A DNA stretch of 64,000 nt, taken from contig CALKBX010000009.1 in assembly GCA_937775205.1 (NCBI GenBank), forward strand, positions 1 through 64,000. The letters run 5' to 3'. Made by a program: the position numbers and the translations under genes. Within the stretch, counting starts at the first letter, position 1. The number at the start of each line of letters is the position of its first letter. Below the pieces are notes generated by a model, which did no database searches, was not told where the DNA came from, and was given only the letters and a program-made list of their open reading frames with translations. Below, piece by piece: positions 25,142-34,589 of this stretch. This DNA is from an uncultured Verrucomicrobiae bacterium. GTDB taxonomy: Bacteria; Verrucomicrobiota; Verrucomicrobiia; Limisphaerales; UBA1100.

Positions 25142-26308
25142 CTACGCCATAAAGCGCAGCTCGCCGTCGAGCCAGACGCCTTTGACTTGGTAGCGGTTAT
25201 CGAACCATACGAGGTCGGCGCGTTTGCCGGCTTCGAGTGAACCGAATTCGTTGTCGCGGCCGAGTTGGCGGGCGGGGTTGAGGGTGGCCATTAGCACGGC
25301 GTCGACGAGCGGGACGTTGGCTTGTTCCACGGCGGTTTGCACGGCGCGAATCATCGTGAGCGTACTGCCAGCGAGGCCGCGGCCGTCCAATACTTCGGCG
25401 GTGGTGGTGGTGACTTTGGCTTTGATGCCGCACAGCTCGAACTGGGTGCCGGGCTTGAGACCGGCACCTTTGGTGGCGTCGGTGATGATGACCACTTGCT
25501 CGCGCGGCTTGGCATTGAAGAGCATGCGCATCAAAACCGGCGGCACGTGTTGGCCGTCGCTGATGATTTCGCAAACCAAATCGTCATCCGCCAGCCCAAA
25601 CTCGAGCATGCCCGCGGTGCGGTAAGGGCCTTTTTTGGTGAGGCTGCTCATGGCGTTGAAGGTGTGGGTGACTTGATTCAACCCAGCTTTGACCGCGGGG
25701 AAAAGTTCTTTCTCGGTGGCGTCGGTGTGGCCGGCGCTGGCGATAGTGCCGTTCTTGCGGAGGGCTTTGATGAGGTTGAGGGCGCGGGGCAGCTCGGGCG
25801 CGAGGGTCATTTGCGTGATGAGCTTGCCGTGTTTGAGGATGGGCTGCCATTCTTTGGCGGTGGGGGCGCGGCAGTATTCGGGGTTCTGCGCGCCGGCGCG
25901 TACTTTATTGATGAACGGCCCTTCCACGTGCACGCCCACGATGCGCGAGCCGCCGATGGATCGGTTGTGGATGGGGGCGATGGCGGCCAGCGTTTTTTCA
26001 ATGTCACTTTGCGGGGCGGCCAGCGTGGTGAGCGTCAGCGAGGTGGTGCCGCCTTTGAGATGGAAATCGGTGATTTCCTTAAACGCATCCAGCCGCGCTT
26101 CCATTGTGTCGCGCCCGAGCGCGCCGTGGATGTGGAGGTCAATAAACCCCGGCGCAAGAAAACCGCCGCGCAGGTCGAACACATTATCGCCGCCTTTGGC
26201 AGAGGGTTTGGCGTCCTTGGAGATTTTATGAATCTGCCCATCCCGCACGCTCAACGAGCCCCGCTGAATTTCATTCGGCAAAATGAGCCGTGCGTTGGTA
26301 AATTCCAT
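25142..26308 (-). CDS. nagA: N-acetylglucosamine-6-phosphate deacetylase
   Basis: Cytoplasmic amidohydrolase that removes acetate from GlcNAc-6-phosphate, feeding amino sugars from cell wall or chitin into glycolysis. It has 388 residues, the normal family length. Metal and substrate motifs are all present: APGFIDLHIHG, the glutamate in VHVEGPF, SAGHTDAT, THTFNAM and IITDATKGAG with the catalytic Asp. The C-terminus has LNPARQLG and GSLEAGKRADLVWFD. It is the last gene of a minus-strand run, 32 bases after the APC permease, and ends opposite tRNA-Arg. No nagB is present in the window. Confidence 0.93.
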   Translation of the reverse strand: MEFTNARLILPNEIQRGSLSVRDGQIHKISKDAKPSAKGGDNVFDLRGGFLAPGFIDLHIHGALGRDTMEARLDAFKEITDFHLKGGTTSLTLTTLAAPQSDIEKTLAAIAPIHNRSIGGSRIVGVHVEGPFINKVRAGAQNPEYCRAPTAKEWQPILKHGKLITQMTLAPELPRALNLIKALRKNGTIASAGHTDATEKELFPAVKAGLNQVTHTFNAMSSLTKKGPYRTAGMLEFGLADDDLVCEIISDGQHVPPVLMRMLFNAKPREQVVIITDATKGAGLKPGTQFELCGIKAKVTTTTAEVLDGRGLAGSTLTMIRAVQTAVEQANVPLVDAVLMATLNPARQLGRDNEFGSLEAGKRADLVWFDNRYQVKGVWLDGELRFMA

Positions 26309-26340
26309 GGGCGGATGATGGGGTCAGCGGCTGGCGTGCG

Positions 26341-27681
26341 TCAATGGTTTTGGGATGAATCGGGCGAAGTGGAGGTCGCTCCTCCCGTGAGCACGGGTTT
26401 CAAGGCCCACACGATGAGGATGGTGACGGCCGAGGCGGCGGCGGTTTTCCAACCTTGAGCGATGGCGGACACAACCATCCAAATGGACAGGCCGAGAAAA
26501 ATAAGTGGTGTGACAGGATACAACGGCACGCGGAAGGGCCGCTCGGTTTTCGGCTCGCGTCGGCGCAGTACAAACACGCCGGTCACCGTCGCGCCCATAA
26601 TGAGCGTGAGCGGCAGGCCGATGTAATCGAGTATCGTGCCGACGCTGCCCACGGAGTTGGCGGCGAAAATGAAAATGAGAGTGAGCACGGCCTGCAGGAT
26701 GAGCGCGTTTTGTGGCGCGCGCGTGGGGCTGGGGCGGCCGAGCATGGCGGGCAGTTGGCCATCGCGCGCCATCGAGGCCACGAGGCGTGCGCCCACCATC
26801 AAGATGGTGCTGGTGGTGGAGATGAGCAAAACAACCACCATCCAGTTGAACCATTGGCTGGCGGCGGGGCCGAATAAAATTTTGGTGGCGTGCAGGCCGA
26901 TGCCTTCGATTTCACCGGTCATCGTGGAGGCCGATTGTGCGCGCAGAAAGACGGTGTTGAGCAGAAGATAAAGCACCGTGACAAACACCGTGCCGGCGAT
27001 GAGCGAGCGCGGCAGATTGCGTTTGGGGTCGCGGATGTCGCCGGCAATCCACGACGAAGTTTCCCAGCCGAGATAGGCGAAGCTCGCCGTGAGCATCGCG
27101 CTGGCGAAGGGCGCGGAAAAAACACCGGGATTGGCGGCGGCGGGATTCACCGTGGGTTCTACGTTCGCTTGAAAGCCGGCCACGATGAACGCGAGGATGA
27201 CGCCCACTTTGAAAATGGTAAAAAAATTGTTCACGTAATTTCCCTCGCGCAAGCCGATGCAGTGGATGAGCGTGAAAACCAAAATCACCGCCGAGGCCGT
27301 GGCGGCGGGTGGGATGCCGGGGATAATTTCCTGCACGTACACGCCGAGCAACAGCGTTATGAACGCCGCCGCGCCCACGAACGCGAGCAGGAAACTCAGC
27401 ACGCCGCTCAAGTAACCGGCGGTGTCGCCGTAAAGATGGCGGTTGTAAGTGTAGCAGCCGCCGCTGCGGGGCATCATCGCGCCGAGTTCGCCGAGGGAGA
27501 GTGCGCCGGTCAATGCGAGACCGCCGCAAAAGAGCCAGACGAGCAACACGTTGGTGTCCGTGCCCAGCTCGTGGGCGAAGCCGCCGGTGGCGCCAAAGAT
27601 GCCCGCGCCAATCATGGTGGCGATGACGGCCCCGGTGGCGGACCAAAAGCCCAGCGGGCGTTCGTGTGTTTTTTCGCTCAC
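26341..27681 (-). CDS. APC family amino acid permease
   Basis: Inner-membrane transporter of the amino acid-polyamine-organocation superfamily, 446 residues with about 12 hydrophobic segments. The first helix has the family motif ATMIGAGIFGATG, and later comes ASFAYLGWETSSWIAGDIRDP. The substrate cannot be told from sequence; linkage to nagA hints at cell-wall amino acid or amino sugar recycling, which is inference. The start is GTG at 27681, directly after the TAA of the zinc-ribbon gene (zero spacing), so translation is probably coupled. The extreme C-terminus lies in a GGAGGTCGCTCCTCCCG stretch resembling the intergenic hairpin repeats elsewhere. Confidence 0.88.
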   Translation of the reverse strand: MSEKTHERPLGFWSATGAVIATMIGAGIFGATGGFAHELGTDTNVLLVWLFCGGLALTGALSLGELGAMMPRSGGCYTYNRHLYGDTAGYLSGVLSFLLAFVGAAAFITLLLGVYVQEIIPGIPPAATASAVILVFTLIHCIGLREGNYVNNFFTIFKVGVILAFIVAGFQANVEPTVNPAAANPGVFSAPFASAMLTASFAYLGWETSSWIAGDIRDPKRNLPRSLIAGTVFVTVLYLLLNTVFLRAQSASTMTGEIEGIGLHATKILFGPAASQWFNWMVVVLLISTTSTILMVGARLVASMARDGQLPAMLGRPSPTRAPQNALILQAVLTLIFIFAANSVGSVGTILDYIGLPLTLIMGATVTGVFVLRRREPKTERPFRVPLYPVTPLIFLGLSIWMVVSAIAQGWKTAAASAVTILIVWALKPVLTGGATSTSPDSSQNH

Positions 27682-28990
27682 TTATTGGTTGGCGAAATGT
27701 ACGATGGTGCCGATGAGGGCGAGGACGAAAATCACGAGCAGCGTGATCTTGATCCAGCTGTACGGGCGTTCGCCCTGCACTTCGCCGGTGCGGGCGTTGA
27801 CGAGGAATTGAAAGTTGCGGTCTTTGAAACGATATGCGCTGATCCACACCGGCAGCAGGATATACTTGAACGTGATGTTTTGATAGTGGGAGGTCTTGCT
27901 GAGAATGCGTTGTTCGTCGCCACCGATGTCCCAGCGGATTTTGCTGTCGATGTCCGGCGCCATTTTTTCTTTGGCGAGGGCGAAGCCCGCGCGCAAGTCG
28001 GTGGTGTAGCTTTCGCTTTGGAAACCGCTGAGGTATTCGTCGGCGTACGGCGTGAGCTGCGGGAGATCCCACGGCTCCAATTCATCCACGTACTCGCGCG
28101 GGAGCGTGTCGCTTGCGGGGATGAGAATGTCATCGAAATCCACAAACACGCGACCGGTGGCGGGGTACCAATGGGTGTGCCGCACCTGCCGCGTTTGGCT
28201 GCGGCCTTCGCTGTCGGTGTAGTGTTCGGTCGTGTAATAATGCTCACCGCGTTGGCCCATATAATCTGTGGTGGTATCGCTGTCGTACGTCCAATGCGGA
28301 ATGTACAGGCCCTTGAGTTTGCTGATGTCGCGCGCGAATTGCTTGAGTTTGTTGGGCGCAAACCACAGGCCTTTGATCCATTCGCGAAAATGGCCGAGGC
28401 CTTCCTCGCGCGTGACGGCGAAGGGCAGCACCGCTTGCGGCCGCAGCACGTTGGCGGTTTGCGGTTGCTGGACAAATGGCGTGCCGCAGAAGGCGCACTC
28501 GCCGGAAGTTTGGTTGGCGTCGAGTTGGTTGTTCGCGCCGCAAGCATCGCAGTTCACCTCGGCCACCACGGTGGTGGTCGCGCCGGATTCCAGCGAGGCG
28601 AGCTGGCTCTCGAAATCGTGCTCCAACACTTCGCCCGTGGGCGCGGGGCAATCCACTTCCGCGCCGCAGTAGGGGCATTCCATCTTGGCCGCGCCGGGTT
28701 TGAACAACAGATCGCCGCCGCAACCGGTGCAAGGGAAAGTGGCCGGGCCGGATTTTTCCGGATCCTTGCTTTTGCCGACAGGTTCGTTGCCTAAAACAGG
28801 AGGGACATCGCTCGTCGCGCTTCCGTCTACGCGCAAGCCGGGCACGTCCTTCAACGGCAACCAATCCGCCGCGCCTTCGTAATGGGCGAGGTCGATTGTC
28901 CTGCAACGTGCCGTTGGCGAGCAATTCGCGGGCTTGCTCGATGGAATACGGGCCGTGATTGTCACCGGCGCGATTGATGGTAATTTGCAT
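27682..28990 (-). CDS. GYF_2-zinc ribbon-transmembrane protein (frameshifted)
   Basis: Predicted membrane-anchored protein. The true N-terminus (MQITINRAGDNHGPYSIEQA, start 28990) is a GYF_2-type domain in a different frame from the rest. Removing one base from the pair at 28896-28897 joins it as NGTLQ-DIDLAHYEGAADWL. Two double-CxxC zinc ribbons follow (CTGCGG/CPYCGAE and CDACGA/CAFCGT). Then comes a globular region with WTYDSDTTTDYMGQRGEHYY and a C-terminal membrane helix (IKITLLVIFVLALIGTIVHF). A zinc-ribbon membrane protein beside an SPFH protein resembles the YdjG-YdjI arrangement of the Bacillus ydjFGHI stress operon; equivalence is inference. It sits eight bases after the SPFH gene and touches the permease gene. 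Confidence 0.8.
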
Positions 28991-28998
28991 CGGGCTAT

Positions 28999-30162
28999 TT
29001 AAGGCAGCGGTGGCGGACCATCATCGGCAACACCCGGCAAGGGCGGCGGGCCGAATAAATCGGAAAGCTCCGGCACCTCGCCGGCCTTCGTCCAAGCGCC
29101 CATCCCTTTGGCCCACACGAGCATATCGGTTTTGAAGCTGCCGTCATCGGCCATCTTTTGGAGATGAGTTAAATTGTATGGGCCGTATTTTTCGTCATTG
29201 ATGGCCACGGTATATTCTGTGCCCGTCGCGGCGGCCGCGCCGGGGAGAGGCGGGGCGGCTTGGGTTGCAGCCGGTTGAGTTGCGCTCGTTGCGGCGGCGC
29301 CCATTTGGTTGCCCATCATCATGCCCATTCCCATTCCCATACCCGCACCGGCAACGCCACCCGCACCGGGGTTGTTTGCCAAATCACCCATCGCGCGGCT
29401 GGCGCGGAGGGCGGTGAGGTTTTGCATCGCATTAGGATCGGCATTGGCGAGCTTGCCCGCGCTGAGGCGGCTCATCTCCATCAGCTCCTTGCGCACATCG
29501 TCCGGCATCGAAATGCTGCCCACGCGGAAGCGCGTAATCTCAAGGCCGAGCGTCCCGAAATATTCCTGCAATGGCGCTTGCAGATCCTCGGAGATGTCCT
29601 TCATCTTGCCGGTGAGCTTGGCGGGGTTCAGCTCCATCTCGCCCAGATGATCGCTGACGTTCATCAGGATTTCCTCGCGTAGATCGTTGGAAATTTCGTC
29701 CACCTCAAAATTGCCGTCCGTGCCCACCTTCTCCGTCAAAAACTTCGCCGGATCCGCAATCTGGATCACGTAGCTGCCATTGGCGCGCAGGTCGAACATC
29801 CCATACCCCGCGCACTCCACTGTGATCGGCGCGCGCGTGCCCCACTTGAGATCTGTGAATTTTGTGGTCTTGAAAAAATAAACCTCCGCCTTGAACGGAC
29901 TTTCGAAGCCATGCTTCCAGCCCATCAACGTGGAAAGAATCGGCAGGTTCGCCGTGGTCAGCTCGTGCGTGCCCGGCTCGAACACATCCGCCACGCTCGT
30001 GCTCCCCTCGTTCACAAACACCGCCGCCTGCCCGGGCCGTACCACGAGCTTCGCGCCATTTTTGATTTCGTTATTATGCCGCTCGAAGCGGTACACCATC
30101 GTGTCCTGCCCGTCATCGAGCCACTCGATAATGTCAATGAATTGTCCAGATAACCATCCCAT
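28999..30162 (-). CDS. SPFH-domain (YdjI/virion-core-like) protein with C-terminal GYF_2 domain
   Basis: Membrane-associated scaffold of the SPFH/band 7 group, 387 residues from the ATG at 30162. That start has GAAAGG about 8 bases upstream and gives the family N-terminus MGWLSGQFIDIIEW; the tracked extension reads through intergenic hairpins. SPFH residues run to about 250 (VVRPGQAAVFVNEGSTSVADV; EYFGTLGLEITRFRVGSISM). A Gly/Met-rich linker (GAGMGMGMGMMMGNQMG) follows, then a GYF_2 domain at about 310-365 (GPYNLTHLQKMADDGSFKTD). The tail repeats PPPLP twice. The partner gene downstream also has a GYF_2 domain. A role in membrane stress or organisation is inferred from YdjI. Confidence 0.85.
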   Translation of the reverse strand: MGWLSGQFIDIIEWLDDGQDTMVYRFERHNNEIKNGAKLVVRPGQAAVFVNEGSTSVADVFEPGTHELTTANLPILSTLMGWKHGFESPFKAEVYFFKTTKFTDLKWGTRAPITVECAGYGMFDLRANGSYVIQIADPAKFLTEKVGTDGNFEVDEISNDLREEILMNVSDHLGEMELNPAKLTGKMKDISEDLQAPLQEYFGTLGLEITRFRVGSISMPDDVRKELMEMSRLSAGKLANADPNAMQNLTALRASRAMGDLANNPGAGGVAGAGMGMGMGMMMGNQMGAAATSATQPAATQAAPPLPGAAAATGTEYTVAINDEKYGPYNLTHLQKMADDGSFKTDMLVWAKGMGAWTKAGEVPELSDLFGPPPLPGVADDGPPPLP

Positions 30163-30291
30163 GATAATGCCTTTCAGTTTGGGTTGCTGCGTTGGTGCGG
30201 GAAGTATCCCCAACCACCATCGATTCGCAACCCTCGTGTTGGGTGCGGGTTCTACCGAAGGTGGTGGCGTTATTCGATGGAGAGGATGGGA

Positions 30292-30380
30292 GGGGCAAGT
30301 TCCGCCTTGCCCCAAATTGTTTTTGAAATGGGACGAGGTGGAGCTCGTCCCTCCCGGCAGGGACACGCTCCCGCGTGTCC
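30292..30380. repeat. Array of three 8-bp-stem hairpins
   Basis: Three perfect inverted repeats lie in a row between divergent genes. They are GGGGCAAG/CTTGCCCC (30292-30313), GGGACGAG/CTCGTCCC (30330-30351) and GGACACGC/GCGTGTCC (30361-30380), with loops of six, six and four bases. The second resembles sequence at 7683-7702. They look like REP-type elements rather than operators for either gene. Confidence 0.65.
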
Positions 30381-30461
30381 TCACCATTGAGGGCGCGCTG
30401 GGGTTCATCGATTTTATCGATTTCCACTCGTGGGCTTCTTGCGGTAGAGTCTCGCCCACGG

Positions 30462-32617
30462 ATGAATATTTGGGCTAACCGATTGTTTCTGAAACTGATG
30501 CGTTGCGGGCTACGGGTGTGGTTTCGTTTTCGCGCCATCAACGAGGAGGCCACGCGCGGCGAGGGGCCGATATTGCTGATCCCCAACCACCTTTCGTGGA
30601 TTGATTGGTTGTTCGTGGGGCTGTGCCTGGATCCGGATTGGAAGTTCGCGGCGTCTGAGATGCCCGCGCGCACCAGCAAACTCCACGCGTGGGTGCTCGG
30701 CAATCCGCGCATCATTTTGATTGGCGCGGATCCAGCGGCGTCACTCAAGCGAATGGCGTCGCATCTCGCTGGCGGCGGCAAGCTGGTTCTGTTTGCCGAG
30801 GGGAGAATGAGCCGCACGGGAAGTTTGCAGCGGCTCTTTGATGGCACGGGGTTTCTCATCCAAAAAACAAATGCGAAAGTGATCACCTGTTATTTGCGCG
30901 GCGCGGCGCGGGTGTTGGCGAGCCCGCACGGCGGTTGGACGAAATGGTTCCCGAAGGTAACGGCGCATTTCAGCGACCCCATCGAGCCGCCGCAGTACGA
31001 GGGCAAACCGGCGGTGCAACGGGCGAAGCTCAATCAATGGCTGCGCGACCGGATGGTGAATCAGCAGTTTGAAACAGAGATGGAGCACGGCCCGCAAACG
31101 ATCATCACCGCGCTCGCCGCGTTGGCCAAACACATCCCGCATCAAGTGGCGCTGGAGGATACGACGTTTCAAACGCTGACCTATCGGCGGCTGCTCATCG
31201 GCACGGATTTGTTGGCGGCGCAATGGGAGCGGTTGCTGGATAAACAAGCCGAGCGCGTGGGGGTGCTGTTGCCCAATGTGAATGGCAAGGTCGCCACGCT
31301 CACCAGCTTGTGGGCGGCAGGCAAGGTGCCGGCGATTTTGAATTACACAGCCGGCGCGGCCACGATGCTGCAGTGTTCGGAGCTGGCGGGGGTTAAACAA
31401 ATTGTCACGTCCAAGGCATTTCTCGAAAAAGCCAAGCTGGAGGCGGAACCGTTTGAGGCAGCGGGCGTGGAGTTGATTTATCTGGAGGACGTGCGCGAAA
31501 ATATTTCCGGCCTCAGCAAATTGGGCGCGTTATTGAATCACAAGTTCAACCCGCTCGCGGGACATTACACGCCGTTTACCGACACGGCGGTGGTCCTCTT
31601 CACCAGCGGCTCCGAGGGCGTGCCCAAGGGTGTGGAGCTGACGCATCGCAATCTACTCGCCAACGCGCGCCAGTGCGCCTCGGTGATTGACCTCAAAGAA
31701 TCCGACCGATTCTTCACTTGCCTGCCGCTCTTCCACAGCTTCGGGCTCACGGCGGGTTTGTTGCTGCCGCTGTTGCGCGGCAATTTTGTTTATCTGTTTC
31801 CATCGCCGCTGATGTACCGGCAAATTCCGGCGGTGTTTTATGATCGCGGCTGCACGGTGATGCTGGCCACCAATACGTTTCTCAATGGCTACGCGCGCTT
31901 TGGCCAGCCGTCGGATTTCGCCGAACTGCGCTACGTGATTTGCGGGGCGGAAAAAATTCAGGAAGCCACGCGCGACACGTGGGCGCGGAAGTTTGGCGTG
32001 AGCTTGATGGAAGGCTACGGCGCCACCGAAACCGGTCCCGTGCTCAGCACCAGCACCATTCTCGAAAGCCGCGAAGGCGCGGTGGGTCGGCTTGTTCCCC
32101 GGCGTCGATTATCGGCTGGAGAAAGTCGATGGCGTGGACGAAGGCGGCAAGTTATTGGTCAAAGGCCCGAACATTATGAAGGGCTACCTCAACCCCGAGC
32201 CCAACGCGGAATTTCAAAAACTCGGCGGCTGGTACGACACCGGCGACATCGTCACCGTGGACGAGGATCGCTACATCACCATCAAAGGCCGCGCCAAGCG
32301 CTTTGCAAAAATCAGTGGCGAAATGGTCAGCCTCACCGCCGTGGAAAATGCACTCGGCCGGAGCCTTCCCGCAACACGGCGAAGACTGCGCCATCGCCGT
32401 CGTGGCCCGTCCCGATGCCGACAAAGGCGAGCAACTCATCGCCGCCACCAACAAATCCGCGCTTGAGTTGGGCGAAATTCGCGAAGCCATCACCGCCGCC
32501 GGTTTGCCGAACCTCGCCGCCCCGCGCGAAATCAAAGTGCTCGAAGAAATCCCCGTGCTCGGCTCCGGTAAAACCAATTATCCGGAGTTGAACAAATTGG
32601 TGGTCAGGGCTAGGTAG
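30462..32617 (+). CDS. aas: Aas-like acyltransferase/acyl-ACP synthetase (two frameshifts)
   Basis: Bifunctional phospholipid-repair enzyme. The N-terminal lysophospholipid acyltransferase domain (about 1-200) has the HX4D motif NHLSWID and EGRMSRTG. The C-terminal adenylating domain has the AMP-binding loop [24 protein letters not shown] and GWYDTGD. It is expected to re-acylate lysophospholipids at the inner membrane. The ATG at 30462 is chosen because it begins the acyltransferase domain. The reading frame breaks twice. After EGAVGR the protein continues in another frame as [14 protein letters not shown] (extra base near 32091). After VENALGR it continues in a third as [20 protein letters not shown] (extra base near 32360). 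The last frame ends at 32617, where the family C-terminus falls ([15 protein letters not shown]). Confidence 0.82.
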
Positions 32618-32666
32618 GGCGGTTTCTCCGAAACCGCCGTGGCGCGCTCGGAGAGCACGCCCTACC
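32613..32666. repeat. Palindromic three-way-junction repeat, full copy
   Basis: Outer arms GGTAGGGCG/CGCCCTACC enclose two hairpins, GGCGGTTTC-TCC-GAAACCGCC and a GGCGCGCTC-GGA-GAGCACGCC stem with one mismatch. It sits between the convergent ends of aas and the ABC exporter gene and may act as a two-way terminator. A deleted copy in opposite orientation lies at 37081. Confidence 0.7.
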
Positions 32667-32709
32667 CTCCTCTGTGTTCTCTGTGGTGAAAGATCACCCT
32701 TCCAACTTT

Positions 32710-34529
32710 TCAAAACCTCTCTTCGATGAACGTCGTGTTTTGGATTCGCGCCAGCTTGGCGTAGAGGCCGTTTTGGGCCAGGAAGGTTTCGTGCGTGCCG
32801 CGTTCGATGATTTCGCCGTTCTTTGAGAACCAGAGATTTGGTTGGCTTTGCGGATGGTGCTGAGGCGGTGGGCGATGACGAAACTGGTGCGGCCTTCCAT
32901 TAGGTGTTCGAGGGCTTCCTGAATGAGTCGCTCGGTGGCGGTGTCCACGCTGGCGGTGGCTTCGTCGAGGATGAGGAGCGGGGCGTCGGCCAGCAGCGCG
33001 CGGGCGACGCTGACGCGTTGCTTTTCGCCGACGCTGAGTTTCACGCCGCGTTCGCCCACGCGGGCATCGTAGCCTTCGGGCAGTGCGGTTATGAAGTCGT
33101 GGCAATTGGCGGCCTTGGAGGAGGCGATGAGTTCGTCCTCGGTGGCATCGAGTTTGCCGTACTGGATGTTCTCGCGGATGGTGCCGTTGAAGAGAAACGG
33201 TTCCTGACTGACAATGGCGATGTGTTGACGCAATGAAGCGAGCGACGTGTCGGCCACGCTTTGGCCGTCGATGGTGACGCGGCCGGAACTGATTTCGTAA
33301 AACGCCGGCAACAAATTCACGAGCGTGCTCTTGCCCGCGCCGGTGGGGCCGACGAGTGCGATCATCTCGCCGGGCTTGGCGTGCAGCGAAATGTTTTTCA
33401 AAATGGGCCGGTCGGTATCGTATTCAAAACCCACGTCTTCATAAATCACTTCGCCGCGCACGGGTTCGGGCAGTTCGGTTTTGCACGTTTCGTCGCGTTC
33501 GGTGTCGTGATCGAGAATGTCGAACACTCGCTCGCCTGCGGCGCGGGCGCTTTGGAGCATTTGGTTTAGCCCGTGCAAGCGTGCCACGGGCTCATAAAAC
33601 AGCATCAGATAAAAAAGAAACCCGACCAATTCGCCCGTGGTCATTTCGCCCGCCATCACTTCCTGTCCGCCAAACCACAGCACGAGCACGATGCCCAGCG
33701 CTGCGAAAAAATTCATCGCGGGGTTATAGTTCGCCCACGCGCGCATGATGCCGAGGTTGCCTTGGCGCAGCGCATCGGCGCGGTCGGCGAAGCGTGCGTC
33801 CTCGTGGTCTTGTCGGCCGTACGCTTTGATTTGCCGGATGCCCTGCAGGTCGTCCATCAACAGCGCGTTCATCGCGCTGGCGGCCTCGCGTTGACGGCGG
33901 TAGCGGCGGTGTGCGGTGAGCGTGTACCACAACGCGCCCGCCGCCAGCAGCGGCAGCGGCGACAAAGCGACGGCGGCCAAAAATGGATTGGTGTAAAACA
34001 AAATGCCGCTGATGCCGCCGATGCAAAGGACGGCGACGGTGCCTTGTTCGGTGCCGTCGATGAGCACGCGCTCGACGTTGTTGATGTCTTCCACCACGCG
34101 CGTCATCAGATCGCCGCTGGCGCGTTTGTCGAAATAGTTTACCGGCAAGCGCTGCAGTTTGCCGAACACTTCGCGGCGCATATCGAAGATAACGTTTTGT
34201 TCAAAATGATTGTTGATGCGAATGCGCAGGCTGTTGAACAAATCGCGCAGCAGAAACGCAGCCGCCATTGCGAGCACCGCCCATTTGAGGCGTTGGGTGC
34301 CGCCGTCTTTTTCGATGATGCCGTCGATGATGTATTCGGTGAGCTTCGGATACGTGAGCGCGCACAGCAGCGACAGCACGGCGCAGCTGACGGTGGCCAG
34401 CGCGAGGCGTTTGTAGGGCAACAGATATTTCCACACGCGCCCGAGCACTTCCATCGTGGAACGCTTGCGCGCGGTGAACGTGGGGTCGCCCGCGGGGGCG
34501 GAGTGGTCAGCGTGGCTGTGACTGGACAT
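32710..34529 (-). CDS. MsbA-like ABC exporter, fused permease-ATPase (frameshift near C-terminus)
   Basis: Half-transporter of the type IV ABC exporter group, probably a homodimeric lipid or drug exporter. The start ATG at 34529 (MSSHSHADHS) is preferred to the tracked 34550. Six membrane helices lie in about residues 40-330. The ATPase has Walker A GPTGAGKST, Q-loop SQEPFLFNGTIRENI, signature LSVGEKQR (a variant of LSGGQ), Walker B LLILDEATAS and the H-loop IAHRLSTIR. After KANQI the ORF runs into nonsense and ends at 32694. Another frame gives the expected ending (WFSKNGEIIERGTHETFLA...FIEERF) with a stop at 32710. A missing base near 32836 explains it. Confidence 0.85.
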
Positions 34530-34541
34530 GCGCGGGAATGG

Positions 34542-34568
34542 AACCGCCAAGACGCCAAGACGCCAAGG
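34542..34568. repeat. Tandem CCGCCAAGA/CGCCAAGG repeat
   Basis: Three head-to-tail units of about nine bases (CGCCAAGA, CGCCAAGA, CGCCAAGG) lie just upstream of the ABC exporter start. The same unit appears in inverted sense at 25105. Repeats of this kind are common between genes in verrucomicrobial genomes as far as I recall. Confidence 0.5.
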
Positions 34569-34589
34569 TAATAATTGAAATGGGACCGG

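Noticed and set aside
26890-28794. 634-aa plus-strand ORF opposite the permease and zinc-ribbon genes
   Set aside because: It spans two real minus-strand genes with clear motifs and has no recognisable domain.
33573-34571. 332-aa plus-strand ORF opposite the ABC exporter
   Set aside because: Shadow of the exporter's membrane region; no motif, and the exporter has all ABC signatures.
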